NCBI GenBank assembly: GCA_910585955.1
Contig: CAJUGC010000006.1
Coordinates: 65,911 to 129,910 of the forward strand
Direction of reading: 5' to 3'
Source: an uncultured Christensenella sp.
Lineage (GTDB): Bacteria; Bacillota; Clostridia; Christensenellales; Pumilibacteraceae
DNA length: 64,000 nt
A program made the position numbers and the translations under genes. Positions 24,422-33,613 of the stretch are shown here, in pieces (the stretch's first letter is position 1; each line of letters opens with the position of its first letter). Below the pieces are notes generated by a model that saw only the letters and a program-made list of their open reading frames with translations, searched no databases and was not told the DNA's origin.

Positions 24422-24856
24422 ATGAAATTAAATCGCGACGAAATCATGAAGATCCTTCCGCATCGTCCGCCCATGCTGCTTGTGGACGAAGCGGAACTCG
24501 GCGAAAACGGCGAGTCTATCGGAAAATACACCGTAAAGGGCGACGAGCATTTTTTGCAAGGGCATTTCCCGGGGAACCCAATCGTTCCGGGCGTAATACT
24601 CTGCGAGATGATGGCGCAGAGCGCGTGTGTGATGTTCAAGGACAAGCCCGCCGCACTCACTCTCTTTACGGGTATGAACAACGTGCATTTCAAAAAGCCT
24701 GTAGTGCCCGGCGATACCGTAGTGTCTACCTGTACGCTCGTAAAGAGCAAAGGTCCGTTCCACTTCTGTAAAGGCGAAGCCAGAGTAAACGGCGAAATTC
24801 GCGCGTCGCTCGAATTTTCGTTTGCGCTCGTGCCGCCCGACAAAGTAGCGAAGTAG
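24422..24856 (+). CDS. fabZ: 3-hydroxyacyl-[ACP] dehydratase
   Basis: 144 aa, the normal FabZ length. It dehydrates 3-hydroxyacyl-ACP to trans-2-enoyl-ACP in type II fatty-acid synthesis; the FabV enzyme at 4.5 kb would use the product. The hot-dog fold signature is clear: LPHRPPMLLVDEA at the N-terminus, catalytic His in GHFPGNPIVPGV, and the Glu helix ILCEMMAQSA. An AAAAGGAG ribosome site precedes the ATG. The gene stands apart from other fab genes and is followed 9 nt later by an AAA ATPase gene. Confidence 0.96.
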   Translation: MKLNRDEIMKILPHRPPMLLVDEAELGENGESIGKYTVKGDEHFLQGHFPGNPIVPGVILCEMMAQSACVMFKDKPAALTLFTGMNNVHFKKPVVPGDTVVSTCTLVKSKGPFHFCKGEARVNGEIRASLEFSFALVPPDKVAK

Positions 24857-24865
24857 GTTTTTGAA

Positions 24866-25924
24866 ATGGCAGACTCACAACAGCTTTACGCAAGCTTCAA
24901 CCGCAATTACGAACACGGCATTGCGGCTAAGCAAGCGGGCGACGCGCTCGGCGCCAGACGCTATCTTTTGCGTGCGGCGGACGATCTCAATAAGCTCGCA
25001 AACGAATCTTTCGGCACGGTGAAAACGCAGCGCAAGTCGCAGGTAAAGCGTATTCTCGACGCGGTGGAACGTCTCGGCGAGGAAATGCCTACGGCGGCAA
25101 AAGGAGGCGAAACGGGGCAAATGTCGCCGTCAAAACCGAAAAGCTCCTTGCGCTTCGACGATATAATAGGTCTCGAAGAAGCAAAGCGGGCGATATTCCG
25201 AATGATAATAAACCCTCTTAAAAGCCCCGAAGTCTACAAAAAATATAGGCTCGAGCCGGGAGGAAACGTGCTCCTCGAGGGCGACCCCGGTACGGGCAAG
25301 ACGTCGTTTGCGAAAGCAGTCGCAGGCGAGATAGGAGTTCCGTTCATAGCGGTCGATACAAATTCGCTTGTCGACAGTTACATCGGCAAAACGGGCAAAA
25401 ACATCGACAAGATGTTCGAGTCGGCGCGCTCTCTCGTCAAAAAAACGGGTACGCCCGTAGTTCTCTTTCTCGACGAGTTCGACTCGATTGCGGGAAAACG
25501 CGGCGGCGACAGTAAGACGGCGGACGAAGCCGTGCCTACGCTGATACGGCAGATGGACGGCTTCGATACGAACAACGAAGGTCTTGTGATCCTTGCCTCG
25601 ACCAATCTGAAGGAAAATCTCGATTCGGCGGTGCTTTCGCGCTTTCGCAACAAGATCCATATTCCGTTGCCGTCAAAGAGCGAGCGTGCCGCGCTTCTTC
25701 GTTTGAAACTCGGCAAGATCGCAAAATCCGATTTCGACAGTCTCGATTTCGACGAAGCGGCGCGGCTTTCCGAAGGATTTTCGGGGCGCGACCTAAGCTG
25801 GGTGTGCGAAGAGATAAAGAACGCGCTTGCCGAGCGCGACGCGGGACTTATCGGCGGCATCCTCGATTTAAACGCCGAGCTTATTGCGCAGATATCCTCG
25901 AAAAGACGTGAAATAGGCAAATAA
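24866..25924 (+). CDS. MIT-like/Vps4-like AAA+ ATPase
   Basis: 352 aa. Residues 1-~75 form charged amphipathic helices (YEHGIAAKQAGDALGARRYL) resembling MIT domains. Residues ~90-352 are a single classical AAA module: Walker A GDPGTGKT (139-146), Walker B VVLFLDEFDS, a second region of homology ending NLDSAVLSRFRNKI, and a sensor-2-like SGRDLSW. The order MIT-like helix bundle, linker, one AAA domain is that of Vps4/katanin remodellers rather than FtsH (no protease domain or membrane helix). It may be a soluble ATPase that disassembles protein polymers; partners are unknown. It shares a probable transcript with fabZ. Confidence 0.8.
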   Translation: MADSQQLYASFNRNYEHGIAAKQAGDALGARRYLLRAADDLNKLANESFGTVKTQRKSQVKRILDAVERLGEEMPTAAKGGETGQMSPSKPKSSLRFDDIIGLEEAKRAIFRMIINPLKSPEVYKKYRLEPGGNVLLEGDPGTGKTSFAKAVAGEIGVPFIAVDTNSLVDSYIGKTGKNIDKMFESARSLVKKTGTPVVLFLDEFDSIAGKRGGDSKTADEAVPTLIRQMDGFDTNNEGLVILASTNLKENLDSAVLSRFRNKIHIPLPSKSERAALLRLKLGKIAKSDFDSLDFDEAARLSEGFSGRDLSWVCEEIKNALAERDAGLIGGILDLNAELIAQISSKRREIGK

Positions 25925-25933
25925 ATTTATTCG

Positions 25934-25970
25934 AGCTTCCCGCGGGTATCCTGTCGGGAAGCTTTACTTT
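25934..25970 (+). terminator. Terminator after the AAA ATPase gene
   Basis: AGCTTCCCG (25934-25942) pairs perfectly with CGGGAAGCT (25955-25963); TTACTTTC follows, a weak U-run. Confidence 0.6.
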
Positions 25971-26032
25971 CGGTAAAACGTCCCCGAAAAATTAGAATAA
26001 GATTAAAATCGAATTATAAAAGGGCGCGGCTA

Positions 26033-26061
26033 TTGACATTTTGTTTTTTGCATAGTACAAT
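26033..26061 (+). promoter_or_regulatory. Strong SigA-type promoter
   Basis: Consensus TTGACA (26033-26038), 17-bp spacer, TACAAT (26056-26061), 63 nt before the ATG of the 1220-aa gene. Likely drives that gene, recF and loaP. Confidence 0.82.
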
Positions 26062-26123
26062 ATAGATGTAAAAAATTATACTTTCCATAAGGCAGTACGA
26101 GGACTTGCGGAAAGGAGGATATC

Positions 26124-29100
26124 ATGGGCGAGAAGCGCGTTGTCGTCGAAAATAGAAAGAAGTCGGGCGGCGTTAAGAAAGAAAAGAATAAAAAGAAGAG
26201 CTGCTGTCTTACTTGTCTGCTTGTATTTTTGATTGCGACGGTCGTCATTCTCGCGGCAGGCGTGGGCGCGGGTTGCTATTTCGGAAATATGTATACTACA
26301 CAAAATCTCGATATGACCATAGGCGAGTGTTTCAGCGTAGTTTCCGGTCTTTATTCTCCGAGCGAAAAAAAGATAGTCACCAATCCTTACGCAGACGAGG
26401 ACTTGGACGGTTTTTACGACAGGCTCAAACAAGCGGTTTTTCTCAAAGAAAGCACGAAAATAGAACTGAAAGAAATTCTCCGAGCTGCCGGCGAACTCGG
26501 AGAAGAGAAGTCTTTGCGCCTTGCGGAAAACGGAGATTCGGAGGGAGAGGACAGCGGCGGCGACAATGTTCTCATGCGCTTTTTGTCGGGAATCATAAAG
26601 AGGGAAAACATAGATTTCGACAAGATTTCGGAGTACGACGAAGCAAAGCACGACGAGTATCTCATGAAACTTTCCGATAAAAACTTGGCGGCTTTTGCAA
26701 ACGAGCTTTTGAATACGATGTTGGAAGATAAAGCGTTGCAAAGCGAGTTGGGCGGGAAAATCTTCGAATCTCTCGATCTTTCCGATTACGGCATAGATAA
26801 TGTGGGAAAGTACGTTGTTTTGCGTCAGATGATACTGAACAGGGAAGAACGAGACGTTTTGATCGCAGACGAGGACGGCGAAACCTTTGCGGAGAAACAG
26901 GAAGTCACCATGCTTTACGCGACCGTGCAGGTTAAACTTATGGACGCGGCAAGACCCGTGCTCGGTCAATACATCGAAAACTCGTTTCTTGCTTCCGTTG
27001 CGCATTTCTTCGTCAAAGCGCTTCTTCCGAACAATATTTATGTCACGGTGGGTATCGGACTCGATCGCGAAACCGAACTCGACATCAAACTGAACCGTAT
27101 AGACGACGAAGAGAAAGTTGCGCTCACGTTTAAGCTTTTGGACGGCATAACGGGTCAATCCGTGCGCGAAAGCTTAAAGCAAATAATGCACGACAGCGTA
27201 TATGACGGGATGATTTCGGTAATGAACGATTATGTGAATCTGTCCGCGGTTTCGAACGGAACGCTTACCATTGATCCGTTTGAGACGGTTATATCCGCTT
27301 CCGGAATAAACGACGAAGCAATGCCCGAAAACAGATTGACGAGCAAAGACGTGTTGAATGTTCTGCGCGACGTTATAGGTTCGGACTTCGAGGCGGCTGT
27401 AAGCCCCGAACACACCTATAAAAATCAGTATTTCGGGGAGGCAAGCGACACGCAGTACAACGAATTTTACGGCACCGTGTACAATCCAGCCGCAAAGGAC
27501 GAAAGTAAACGCGTAGACTACGAAAAAGAGTTTTTAAAGGAGATTTCCGAAAAGTATCTGATAGACCTCGATCCGGACGGAGTGGAAAACAGCGGCGACG
27601 AAATAGACTTCGGCGACTTTATGGCGATGTTCGGAATAGGAAGCTCCGACAAGAGTCTCGAACTTATGGAGCTTATAGACGGGAAAAAGATGGACGGTCT
27701 TTTGGATAAAGATCCGAACGAAATAAAAGTTAAGATAAACGACAGAATGATGGGCGCTATAGTGTCGTCCCTTTTCGATAATATTTTGGGCGGCGGGGAT
27801 TTTTCCGCATACGACGTTGACGTCGAGCAGATAATCTTAACCACGAAAACGACGTCGGAAGGCGTGCGCAAATTTATGGAGATAGGAATTTCGGCCGGAC
27901 TCGCTTCGTTTACGGACAGTTTCGAACAGGCGATGTTAAGCGCAATGCTAAATGAATTTCTGCCCGAACGCATAATGCTGTCCGTGAAGCTCGATATAAC
28001 GCGCGACAGCGAACTTGGCGGCAGAGAGCCGGAAAAAACCGAAATAAGGTATAACGAACTTGACGGAGCCGAAACGGAAAAAATACTTAAGGTAATAGGC
28101 AAATTCGCGGGATCGCTCGAAATAGATTCCATTCTTTCCGAAATAGAAGCGCCTCTGCGCGAAATGCTAGACACTATGTATGCTACGCTCGGCTCTATCG
28201 AATTTATCGATTCCGGTCTCGTGCTTCCCGACATCTTTACGACCGTATCCGATATGTTGTTCAAGGACGAGGAAAGCGGCGAAAACATCGTGAGCGGCGA
28301 AGAGATACGAGATATGCTTAAAGGTCTTTCGGGTTCGGACGACGAGGGATTCGTCGCGTCGCTCGGGGTAAAGACAGCCGCCGACAACTACGACGGATTT
28401 GTCGAAGAAATAAACGATAAGTACTATCTTAAGACCGACGGTGCGCCCGTGGATAAGTTCGACGATATCTTTGCGATAGTAGATATCGGCGGTTTCGATT
28501 CGGCTAAGTTCGAGCTGGACAGACTTAAGCATGATGCGCGCCCTGCGGAAGAATTGCGTCCTATGATCACCGACGCGGAGCTTGCGCACATTTTCGCCGA
28601 GAAAATGGAGAGCAGCGAAGCCCTAACCGATATAAACGTAAACATAGTCGGTATTCATGTGGGAACCGACGGGGGCGAAAGCGGCGACAGACGTTATATC
28701 AAACTTGCGATCGAATTTTCGCTTTCGAGTCTCGGAAGCGACGTTTCGTCCATACTGCCGATAGAAAAAATTTATATCGTGGCGACGAGCTATGTAGAAG
28801 AAAAACTCACGGACGGAGCTGACGAATACTACGAGACCGATATAGACGTGAACAAGATGACGGCTGTTCAGAAAGAGACGCTTCGTAAAATGATGAATCA
28901 TTTGCAGGGAGAAAACGCGCTCGATTTCGACGAGAAGGCTTCCGAAATAGGCAAGGCGGTGTGCGCGCAGCTCTCTACTCTCGAGGCGAGTCTCGGCGAC
29001 GGCGGCTTCGAGTTTACCGACGGCGGCATCATGCTGACGGATTTTTACGGCTTCCTTGCGAGAGCTACGGAAACGAGCGCGGATTCGATCACGCTCAAAG

Positions 29101-29786
29101 GGGCGGTGCAAGGCTTGTATGAAAAGGAAAACGCGGAGTCCTCGGAATATAATTTCGTTGAGTCCGATATTGTAGGCAACAAACTCGCCGAGCTTGACGC
29201 CGTCGATCCGCTGAACAATTTCGAGCAGCGACCGTCTGCGGAAAACGGTTACAAAGCGAGAATGGCTGACAACAAATTCGGCGCTTTGCTCGAAAAGCGA
29301 TTCACGGATACGGTAGGCACGCTTTCGGAGTTGACGATCGTTTCTTCAAAGAGCGACGCGGATAAGACCGAAAGGTATTACGACGAAATGAAAGAGCTGG
29401 GCGTTGAACCTACCGGCGAAAGTTTCATGCGTCTTGTCGTTCGCGTCGAGCTTAATAAGTTCATGGGAGAGAGCAGCGATTCCCTCATAGCGTCGTTCTT
29501 ACCCGAGTATATCTTTGCTACCATGTATGTAAGGCTTGACGATCCCGAAATGAGCCTTGCCGTATTGCGCATAAATTCACTGTCGATCGCGGAACAGCGA
29601 GTCCTTTTGGAGATCGCCCGTTTCGACGACGAGTCGATAACCGCAACCGTGAACGATTCGCTCGCTATAGTGGGAGAGTATCACGAGAACGCGCAGTATG
29701 TCGATTCCTCCGAAAGCGTCGGCGCAATATATACATTCGCGGCGCAGCTCGGTGCGTTTGCGACGGCTCTTCCCGAAGCGGCATAG
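26124..29786 (+). CDS. Large N-terminally anchored protein with four internal repeats, unknown function
   Basis: 1220 aa, well started (AAAGGAGG, ATG at 26124). A very basic ~25-residue N-terminus leads into one membrane helix (TCLLVFLIATVVILAAGVGA, residues ~30-50); the rest is acidic and presumably extracytoplasmic. I see four divergent copies of a ~250-300-aa unit, each with a beta-rich block beginning LP-x-x-I and a hydrophobic pattern: LPNNIYVTVGIGLD (residue 301), LPERIMLSVKLDI (613), LPIEKIYIVATSYV (878), LPEYIFATMYVRLD (1126). Each is followed about 30-35 residues later by a long helix. No known domain was recognised. It is 1 nt from recF and shares its promoter, so the two are co-expressed, although a functional link is unproven. 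Confidence 0.8.
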   Translation: MGEKRVVVENRKKSGGVKKEKNKKKSCCLTCLLVFLIATVVILAAGVGAGCYFGNMYTTQNLDMTIGECFSVVSGLYSPSEKKIVTNPYADEDLDGFYDRLKQAVFLKESTKIELKEILRAAGELGEEKSLRLAENGDSEGEDSGGDNVLMRFLSGIIKRENIDFDKISEYDEAKHDEYLMKLSDKNLAAFANELLNTMLEDKALQSELGGKIFESLDLSDYGIDNVGKYVVLRQMILNREERDVLIADEDGETFAEKQEVTMLYATVQVKLMDAARPVLGQYIENSFLASVAHFFVKALLPNNIYVTVGIGLDRETELDIKLNRIDDEEKVALTFKLLDGITGQSVRESLKQIMHDSVYDGMISVMNDYVNLSAVSNGTLTIDPFETVISASGINDEAMPENRLTSKDVLNVLRDVIGSDFEAAVSPEHTYKNQYFGEASDTQYNEFYGTVYNPAAKDESKRVDYEKEFLKEISEKYLIDLDPDGVENSGDEIDFGDFMAMFGIGSSDKSLELMELIDGKKMDGLLDKDPNEIKVKINDRMMGAIVSSLFDNILGGGDFSAYDVDVEQIILTTKTTSEGVRKFMEIGISAGLASFTDSFEQAMLSAMLNEFLPERIMLSVKLDITRDSELGGREPEKTEIRYNELDGAETEKILKVIGKFAGSLEIDSILSEIEAPLREMLDTMYATLGSIEFIDSGLVLPDIFTTVSDMLFKDEESGENIVSGEEIRDMLKGLSGSDDEGFVASLGVKTAADNYDGFVEEINDKYYLKTDGAPVDKFDDIFAIVDIGGFDSAKFELDRLKHDARPAEELRPMITDAELAHIFAEKMESSEALTDINVNIVGIHVGTDGGESGDRRYIKLAIEFSLSSLGSDVSSILPIEKIYIVATSYVEEKLTDGADEYYETDIDVNKMTAVQKETLRKMMNHLQGENALDFDEKASEIGKAVCAQLSTLEASLGDGGFEFTDGGIMLTDFYGFLARATETSADSITLKGAVQGLYEKENAESSEYNFVESDIVGNKLAELDAVDPLNNFEQRPSAENGYKARMADNKFGALLEKRFTDTVGTLSELTIVSSKSDADKTERYYDEMKELGVEPTGESFMRLVVRVELNKFMGESSDSLIASFLPEYIFATMYVRLDDPEMSLAVLRINSLSIAEQRVLLEIARFDDESITATVNDSLAIVGEYHENAQYVDSSESVGAIYTFAAQLGAFATALPEAA

Positions 29787-29787
29787 T

Positions 29788-30867
29788 ATGTATGTAAAAA
29801 AACTTCAACTTAAGGATTTCCGAAACTTTGCGGGTGCGACGCTTACGCTTTCAAACGGGATAAACGTGTTCGAGGGACGCAACGCGCAGGGCAAGACGAA
29901 TCTTCTCGAAGCGCTGTATATGACTTCGGTCGGCAAGAGTATGCGAACGCCCCGCGACAAGGAGCTGATCCGTTGGGAGACGGACAGGGCGTATGTGCGC
30001 ACCGAAGTGGAAAAACGCGGCGGAAGCGAAAGTGTGGAAGTCGTTTTGGATCGATCGGTGGGCAAGTGCGTGTCGGTCAATTCTTTGCCGCTGACTCGCC
30101 TCGGAGAGCTGATGGGCACTGTGCTCACGGTATTGTTTTCGCCCGAGGAGATAAAGATAGTAAAAGAGTCTCCGTCCGAGCGCCGCCGCTTTGCCGACAT
30201 TGCTTTAAGCCAACTTTCGAAAAGTTATTTCTATAGGCTCAACAGATACAATCGCACTCTGTCTCAGCGCAACAAGCTGTTAAAGTCGGTCAGACCCGAT
30301 CTTGCCGCGCTCGAAATATGGGATATGCAACTTGCCGAAGCGGGGGCGGGAATCGTCAAATCACGCCGCGGATTTCTCGCTCGGCTCCAACCGATAGCGG
30401 GCAGAGTACATTCTTTTTTGACAGACTCGAGCGAAAGTCTCGCGCTCGCGTACGAGGGTGCGGGCGGAACGGAGATCCCCGAGATCAAGGAAAACCTTTT
30501 AAAAAGTTTGGCTCTTACGCGCGAGTCCGATTTAAAGACCGGCTTTACGCACGTCGGTCCGCATAAGGACGATATCGGCGTAAAGGCAAACGGAATAGAC
30601 TTGCGCACGTTCGGCTCGCAGGGACAGCAGCGGACGGCTGCGCTTTCGCTTCAACTTTCATTGCTCGAACTTATGAGCGACTTTACGGGAGACAAGCCCG
30701 TGCTTCTTCTCGACGACGTAATGAGCGAGCTTGACGAAGTACGGAGACGCAGACTACTCGAACTCATAACTCCGTATCAGACGATAATCACCTGTACGGA
30801 ACTTCCCGAACTCGACGGGAGAGAGGACGTGAAGAGATTCAGGGTTGTCGCGGGAACTTTATCATAA
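29788..30867 (+). CDS. recF: DNA replication/repair protein RecF
   Basis: 359 aa, the family norm. An SMC-like ATPase acting in recombinational gap repair with RecO and RecR. Visible features are the N-terminal LQLKDFRNF, Walker A GRNAQGKT (residues 30-37), VGPHKDDI, the signature region GSQGQQRTAALSLQLS, Walker B VLLLDDVMSELD, and a His-loop-like segment near TIITCTELP. The ATG at 29788 is directly after the preceding stop codon. In most Firmicutes recF sits in the dnaA-dnaN-recF-gyrB origin cluster; here neither dnaN nor gyrB is nearby. Confidence 0.95.
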   Translation: MYVKKLQLKDFRNFAGATLTLSNGINVFEGRNAQGKTNLLEALYMTSVGKSMRTPRDKELIRWETDRAYVRTEVEKRGGSESVEVVLDRSVGKCVSVNSLPLTRLGELMGTVLTVLFSPEEIKIVKESPSERRRFADIALSQLSKSYFYRLNRYNRTLSQRNKLLKSVRPDLAALEIWDMQLAEAGAGIVKSRRGFLARLQPIAGRVHSFLTDSSESLALAYEGAGGTEIPEIKENLLKSLALTRESDLKTGFTHVGPHKDDIGVKANGIDLRTFGSQGQQRTAALSLQLSLLELMSDFTGDKPVLLLDDVMSELDEVRRRRLLELITPYQTIITCTELPELDGREDVKRFRVVAGTLS

Positions 30868-30902
30868 ACGATTACTGAAAGCAAAAGACCTCAAGGAGAT
30901 TT

Positions 30903-31463
30903 ATGAACGAACCGTATTGGTGGTATATTCTGTTTGTGCGCGCCGGCGCGGAACACAGGGTCGTAAAAGATATGCGGCGCTTTTTCGAGCACGCCGAAAT
31001 TCCATACGAAATGGATCCGTTCTGTCCGGAGTCCGAATGTTATTACAGGAGCAAGGAACTTCGAGCGCTCGGCAAAAGTTATGTAAAACGTCCGCTTTTT
31101 CCGGGGTATGTTTTTCTCGAAACGAATATGCCCGCTTCGGAGTTCGTCGGGGCGGCGGGACGGTATGTTTATGCTTCTTCGGATATAATTCGCCTTTTGA
31201 AGTACGGCGAGACGGACGAAATAGCCATGCCTGAAAACGAGCGCAAGCGTTTCGAGTTTCTTCTTCGCGACAAACGCTGTATCGAGCGTTCCGTAGGCTA
31301 TATAGAAGGCGACAAGATTCACATCGAGGGCGGCGCTCTCGTGGGTTGCGAAGGGCTGATTTCCAAGGTCGACCGTCACAACCGCAACGCGACCATTGTC
31401 CTCGATATGTTCGGGAGAAGGGTGGAAACTCGCGTTCCTCTCGAAATCGTTCGCAAGTCCTGA
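30903..31463 (+). CDS. loaP: NusG-paralogue antiterminator (LoaP-like)
   Basis: 186 aa with an AAGGAG site. The N-terminal NGN domain begins WWYILFVRAGAEHRVVKDM and contains RPLFPGYVFLET, the signature of specialised NusG paralogues (LoaP/UpxY/RfaH group). The C-terminus from ~135 is a KOW domain (IHIEGGALVGCEGLISKVDR). Such proteins ride on RNA polymerase and promote processive antitermination of long operons, typically for polysaccharide or secondary-metabolite genes. LoaP is the Firmicutes type. No long operon follows directly, so its target must be elsewhere, perhaps the glycan block near 53.8-59.5 kb. It is probably transcribed with recF. Confidence 0.82.
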   Translation: MNEPYWWYILFVRAGAEHRVVKDMRRFFEHAEIPYEMDPFCPESECYYRSKELRALGKSYVKRPLFPGYVFLETNMPASEFVGAAGRYVYASSDIIRLLKYGETDEIAMPENERKRFEFLLRDKRCIERSVGYIEGDKIHIEGGALVGCEGLISKVDRHNRNATIVLDMFGRRVETRVPLEIVRKS

Positions 31464-31508
31464 CGGCATATCTGCGTCGTATACTTCGTATTCTCAACAT
31501 TAAAAATG

Positions 31509-31528
31509 CGTAAAAAAAGTTTTTTACG
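31509..31528. terminator. AT-rich hairpin after loaP
   Basis: CGTAAAAAA and TTTTTTACG form a short symmetrical hairpin between loaP and the convergent TraX remnant. It could act weakly in either direction. Confidence 0.35.
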
Positions 31529-31557
31529 AGGAAGGGGAAGCTTGTTCCACGCGAATA

Positions 31558-32360
31558 TCAAAAAACAGGGAAGATACCGAAATATAATAAGAGTCCGATA
31601 ACCGTCAAATGCAACGGATAATATATGTAAAACGCCCATTTGAGAAATTTATTTACGACAATGTTTTTGCCTCGCAAACCGTTGTACAATAACAGAACGG
31701 GAATGGAAAGACAAACGCCGAGTTGTAAAATCCCATAAATTTTGTCTATCGCAAAAAAGTATACTATGCCGTATATGAACACCCAAAGCATCATCCATAG
31801 CATTTGTTTTGCGAACTTGCCGCGATTTGCCCAAAACGAAAGTATTATCATGGGAGCGATACAGCTCCAATCGGCGGGGAAAGATATGGCAAGAATCAGA
31901 ATATTAAGCAAGATTTTTATGGGAAATTTTAATTTGGAATCGTGAACGCGAATTAAAACCAATCCCCAAGCGAAAGCCCATAAAACGCCTGTTTGATTGA
32001 ATGGCGAACCGTGAGCAAACGGAACAAAAGACAACGGGTCGATATAAAAGACAACGGGTCGATATAGTTGAACGAACAAAACACATACGGGAAATGCGAT
32101 ATCGCGGCAAAAAGGAACATTCGCCCTATGTACTTTTTCAGGTTTTTGGTATAGTAATAACCTTCCGCAACAAAATAGCACATTATCGGACAGGTTAAGC
32201 GCCCCAATAAGTGCATAATCACTGCAGCCGGGTTAGTGGAAAATCCTTGCCATATCGCCCACGCAAGATGGTCTGACGTCATAGCGATTATGGCTATAAT
32301 TTTCAATATGTTCGAATTCAGCCTTTTGTATGTTGTATTTGCCGCCGCTTCTGTTTCCAT
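31558..32360 (-). pseudogene. TraX-family membrane protein disrupted by a 20-bp tandem duplication
   Basis: The N-terminal part (start at 32360, LKIIAIIAMTSDHLAWAIW and RLTCPIMCYFVAEGYYYTKN) and the C-terminal part (FAWGLVLIRV, then FYIYYPLHLTVIGLLLYFG) together give a ~260-aa polytopic TraX-type protein, related to the acetylase of F-pilin but of unknown role in Firmicutes. The reading frame breaks where a 20-bp unit is present twice in tandem (32026-32045 and 32046-32065). Removing one copy joins YIDPLSF directly to VPFAHGSPFNQTG in frame. The gene is therefore inactive as written, although slippage could restore it. Confidence 0.85.
32026..32065. repeat. Perfect 20-bp tandem duplication within traX
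   Basis: Two adjacent identical 20-bp units beginning AAAAGACAACGGG. Length not divisible by three, so the duplication itself causes the frameshift. Confidence 0.92.
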
Positions 32361-32757
32361 GCGTAATTGTATACCCTCTATCGGATTTTACTGTTTGAAA
32401 ATTTGTTTATAATATTTTTTTCAAATTAGCGTTATCGTATAATGATTATATCATATCGCTATCTAAAAAACAAGCGGCTGATAAGCGAGGCTCACAATAT
32501 TTGTCGCGCTTCGCTTCAAAGTGACGTTCGCCATAAGTGACTTTCCTACCGCACGACGGCCAAAACAACGGAAAAGGCGCGGCTTCACTGCTATGCTCCC
32601 AAAAGTCGGATAAAACTTTCAAAGGTGCATTTCATTGGTCCGTGCCTTATTCTTGATTATTCGTTTATGAAAATTTCCTGTGAAAACCACGATAAGGAGG
32701 GGGTTTTCAGCGGCGACCATCCGTTCGTATTTTGCGCGTGTTTTTTAAAAAAATTTG
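32361..32757. other. Intergenic region without recognised gene
   Basis: About 400 bp. It holds an imperfect inverted repeat at 32427-32461 (arms TAGCG...TATAAT and ATTATA...CGCTA, centred on a single G), possibly a structured promoter or terminator of the traX gene. The remainder, 32470-32757, shows no convincing coding frame, RNA gene or known repeat. Confidence 0.4.
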
Positions 32758-33411
32758 TCAACTAATGAGCACCGGATTTTTCAGTATGGAATAGTCGAGT
32801 CCGAGAAGAGAGTCGGACGTGCGGAAATACTTGCCGAGAACGCGCTTGGAAACGGTACGCGAGCGTTGTTTGTTTGCGGCGGCGATCTCCGCGCCGTCGC
32901 TTGTCACGCGCGATACTACTGCGCCGCGTGGTATAAAACGGCTGTCCGAGACGGCTACAAACACGGCGTAGGCGCGCGAAAGCTTTTTTACAAGCGCGCG
33001 CAGGGCGCGCTTGTTATATCTCGTATAAGCGAGCCCGTCGAAATTGAGATATACGCGAGTTGCGCCTACTTTAAAGTTCGACGCGAGACAAAGGTGTCGG
33101 TATTGAGCCGTGGGGAGCGTGCCCACCTTTCGTCTCGTACTGAGTTTGCAGCCGACTGCTTTGAGATAGCAGCGCACTTCGCGAGCGGACATCGCTTTGC
33201 ATTTGTCGGTGATAAGGGAGCGTTTATATGCGATAAACGAGCGTACGCTCATGTCGGAAAATGGAAGCGTGCCGGGCAGGCAATAGAGTTTTCCCGAAAG
33301 TCTGAAATAGCCTATGACATCGTCGTTGTCCGCTACGATCGCGTCCTGCGACATCGAACGGATCATTTTGCGTTTTGCGCCGAGTTCGCCCGTAAGAAAA
33401 GTTACATTCAT
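32758..33411 (-). CDS. Degenerate ABC-ATPase-like protein
   Basis: 217 aa with a GGAGG ribosome site, so it is probably expressed. The layout follows an ABC nucleotide-binding domain with damaged motifs: a Walker-A-like GELGAKRK at residues ~8-15, a Q-loop-like YCLPGTLPFSDMSVRSFI, a signature-region counterpart LPTAQYRHLCLASN without LSGGQ, a Walker-B-like RVYLNFDGLAY lacking the Asp-Glu pair, and VFVAVSDSRFI where the H-loop would be. ATP hydrolysis is unlikely. No permease gene is adjacent. It could be a regulatory pseudo-ATPase or a decaying gene; this assignment is inference from motif order. Confidence 0.5.
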   Translation of the reverse strand: MNVTFLTGELGAKRKMIRSMSQDAIVADNDDVIGYFRLSGKLYCLPGTLPFSDMSVRSFIAYKRSLITDKCKAMSAREVRCYLKAVGCKLSTRRKVGTLPTAQYRHLCLASNFKVGATRVYLNFDGLAYTRYNKRALRALVKKLSRAYAVFVAVSDSRFIPRGAVVSRVTSDGAEIAAANKQRSRTVSKRVLGKYFRTSDSLLGLDYSILKNPVLIS

Positions 33412-33613
33412 GATAAAGTCCTCCGTGATTATCCGTGATTATTGCCGTTGGCGAGAGGGAATATACCTCGACTTTTTTCGGCGGCGAAAGGAAATTTTTT
33501 GCGCGGCGTGCTTTTCTCTTTACAAATTTCGGCGGGTGTGATAATATTATAAATGCGGAGCGTTGTTTTATACACGCCGAAAAAACGATTACCTATTTAT
33601 CTATGAGGTCAGT

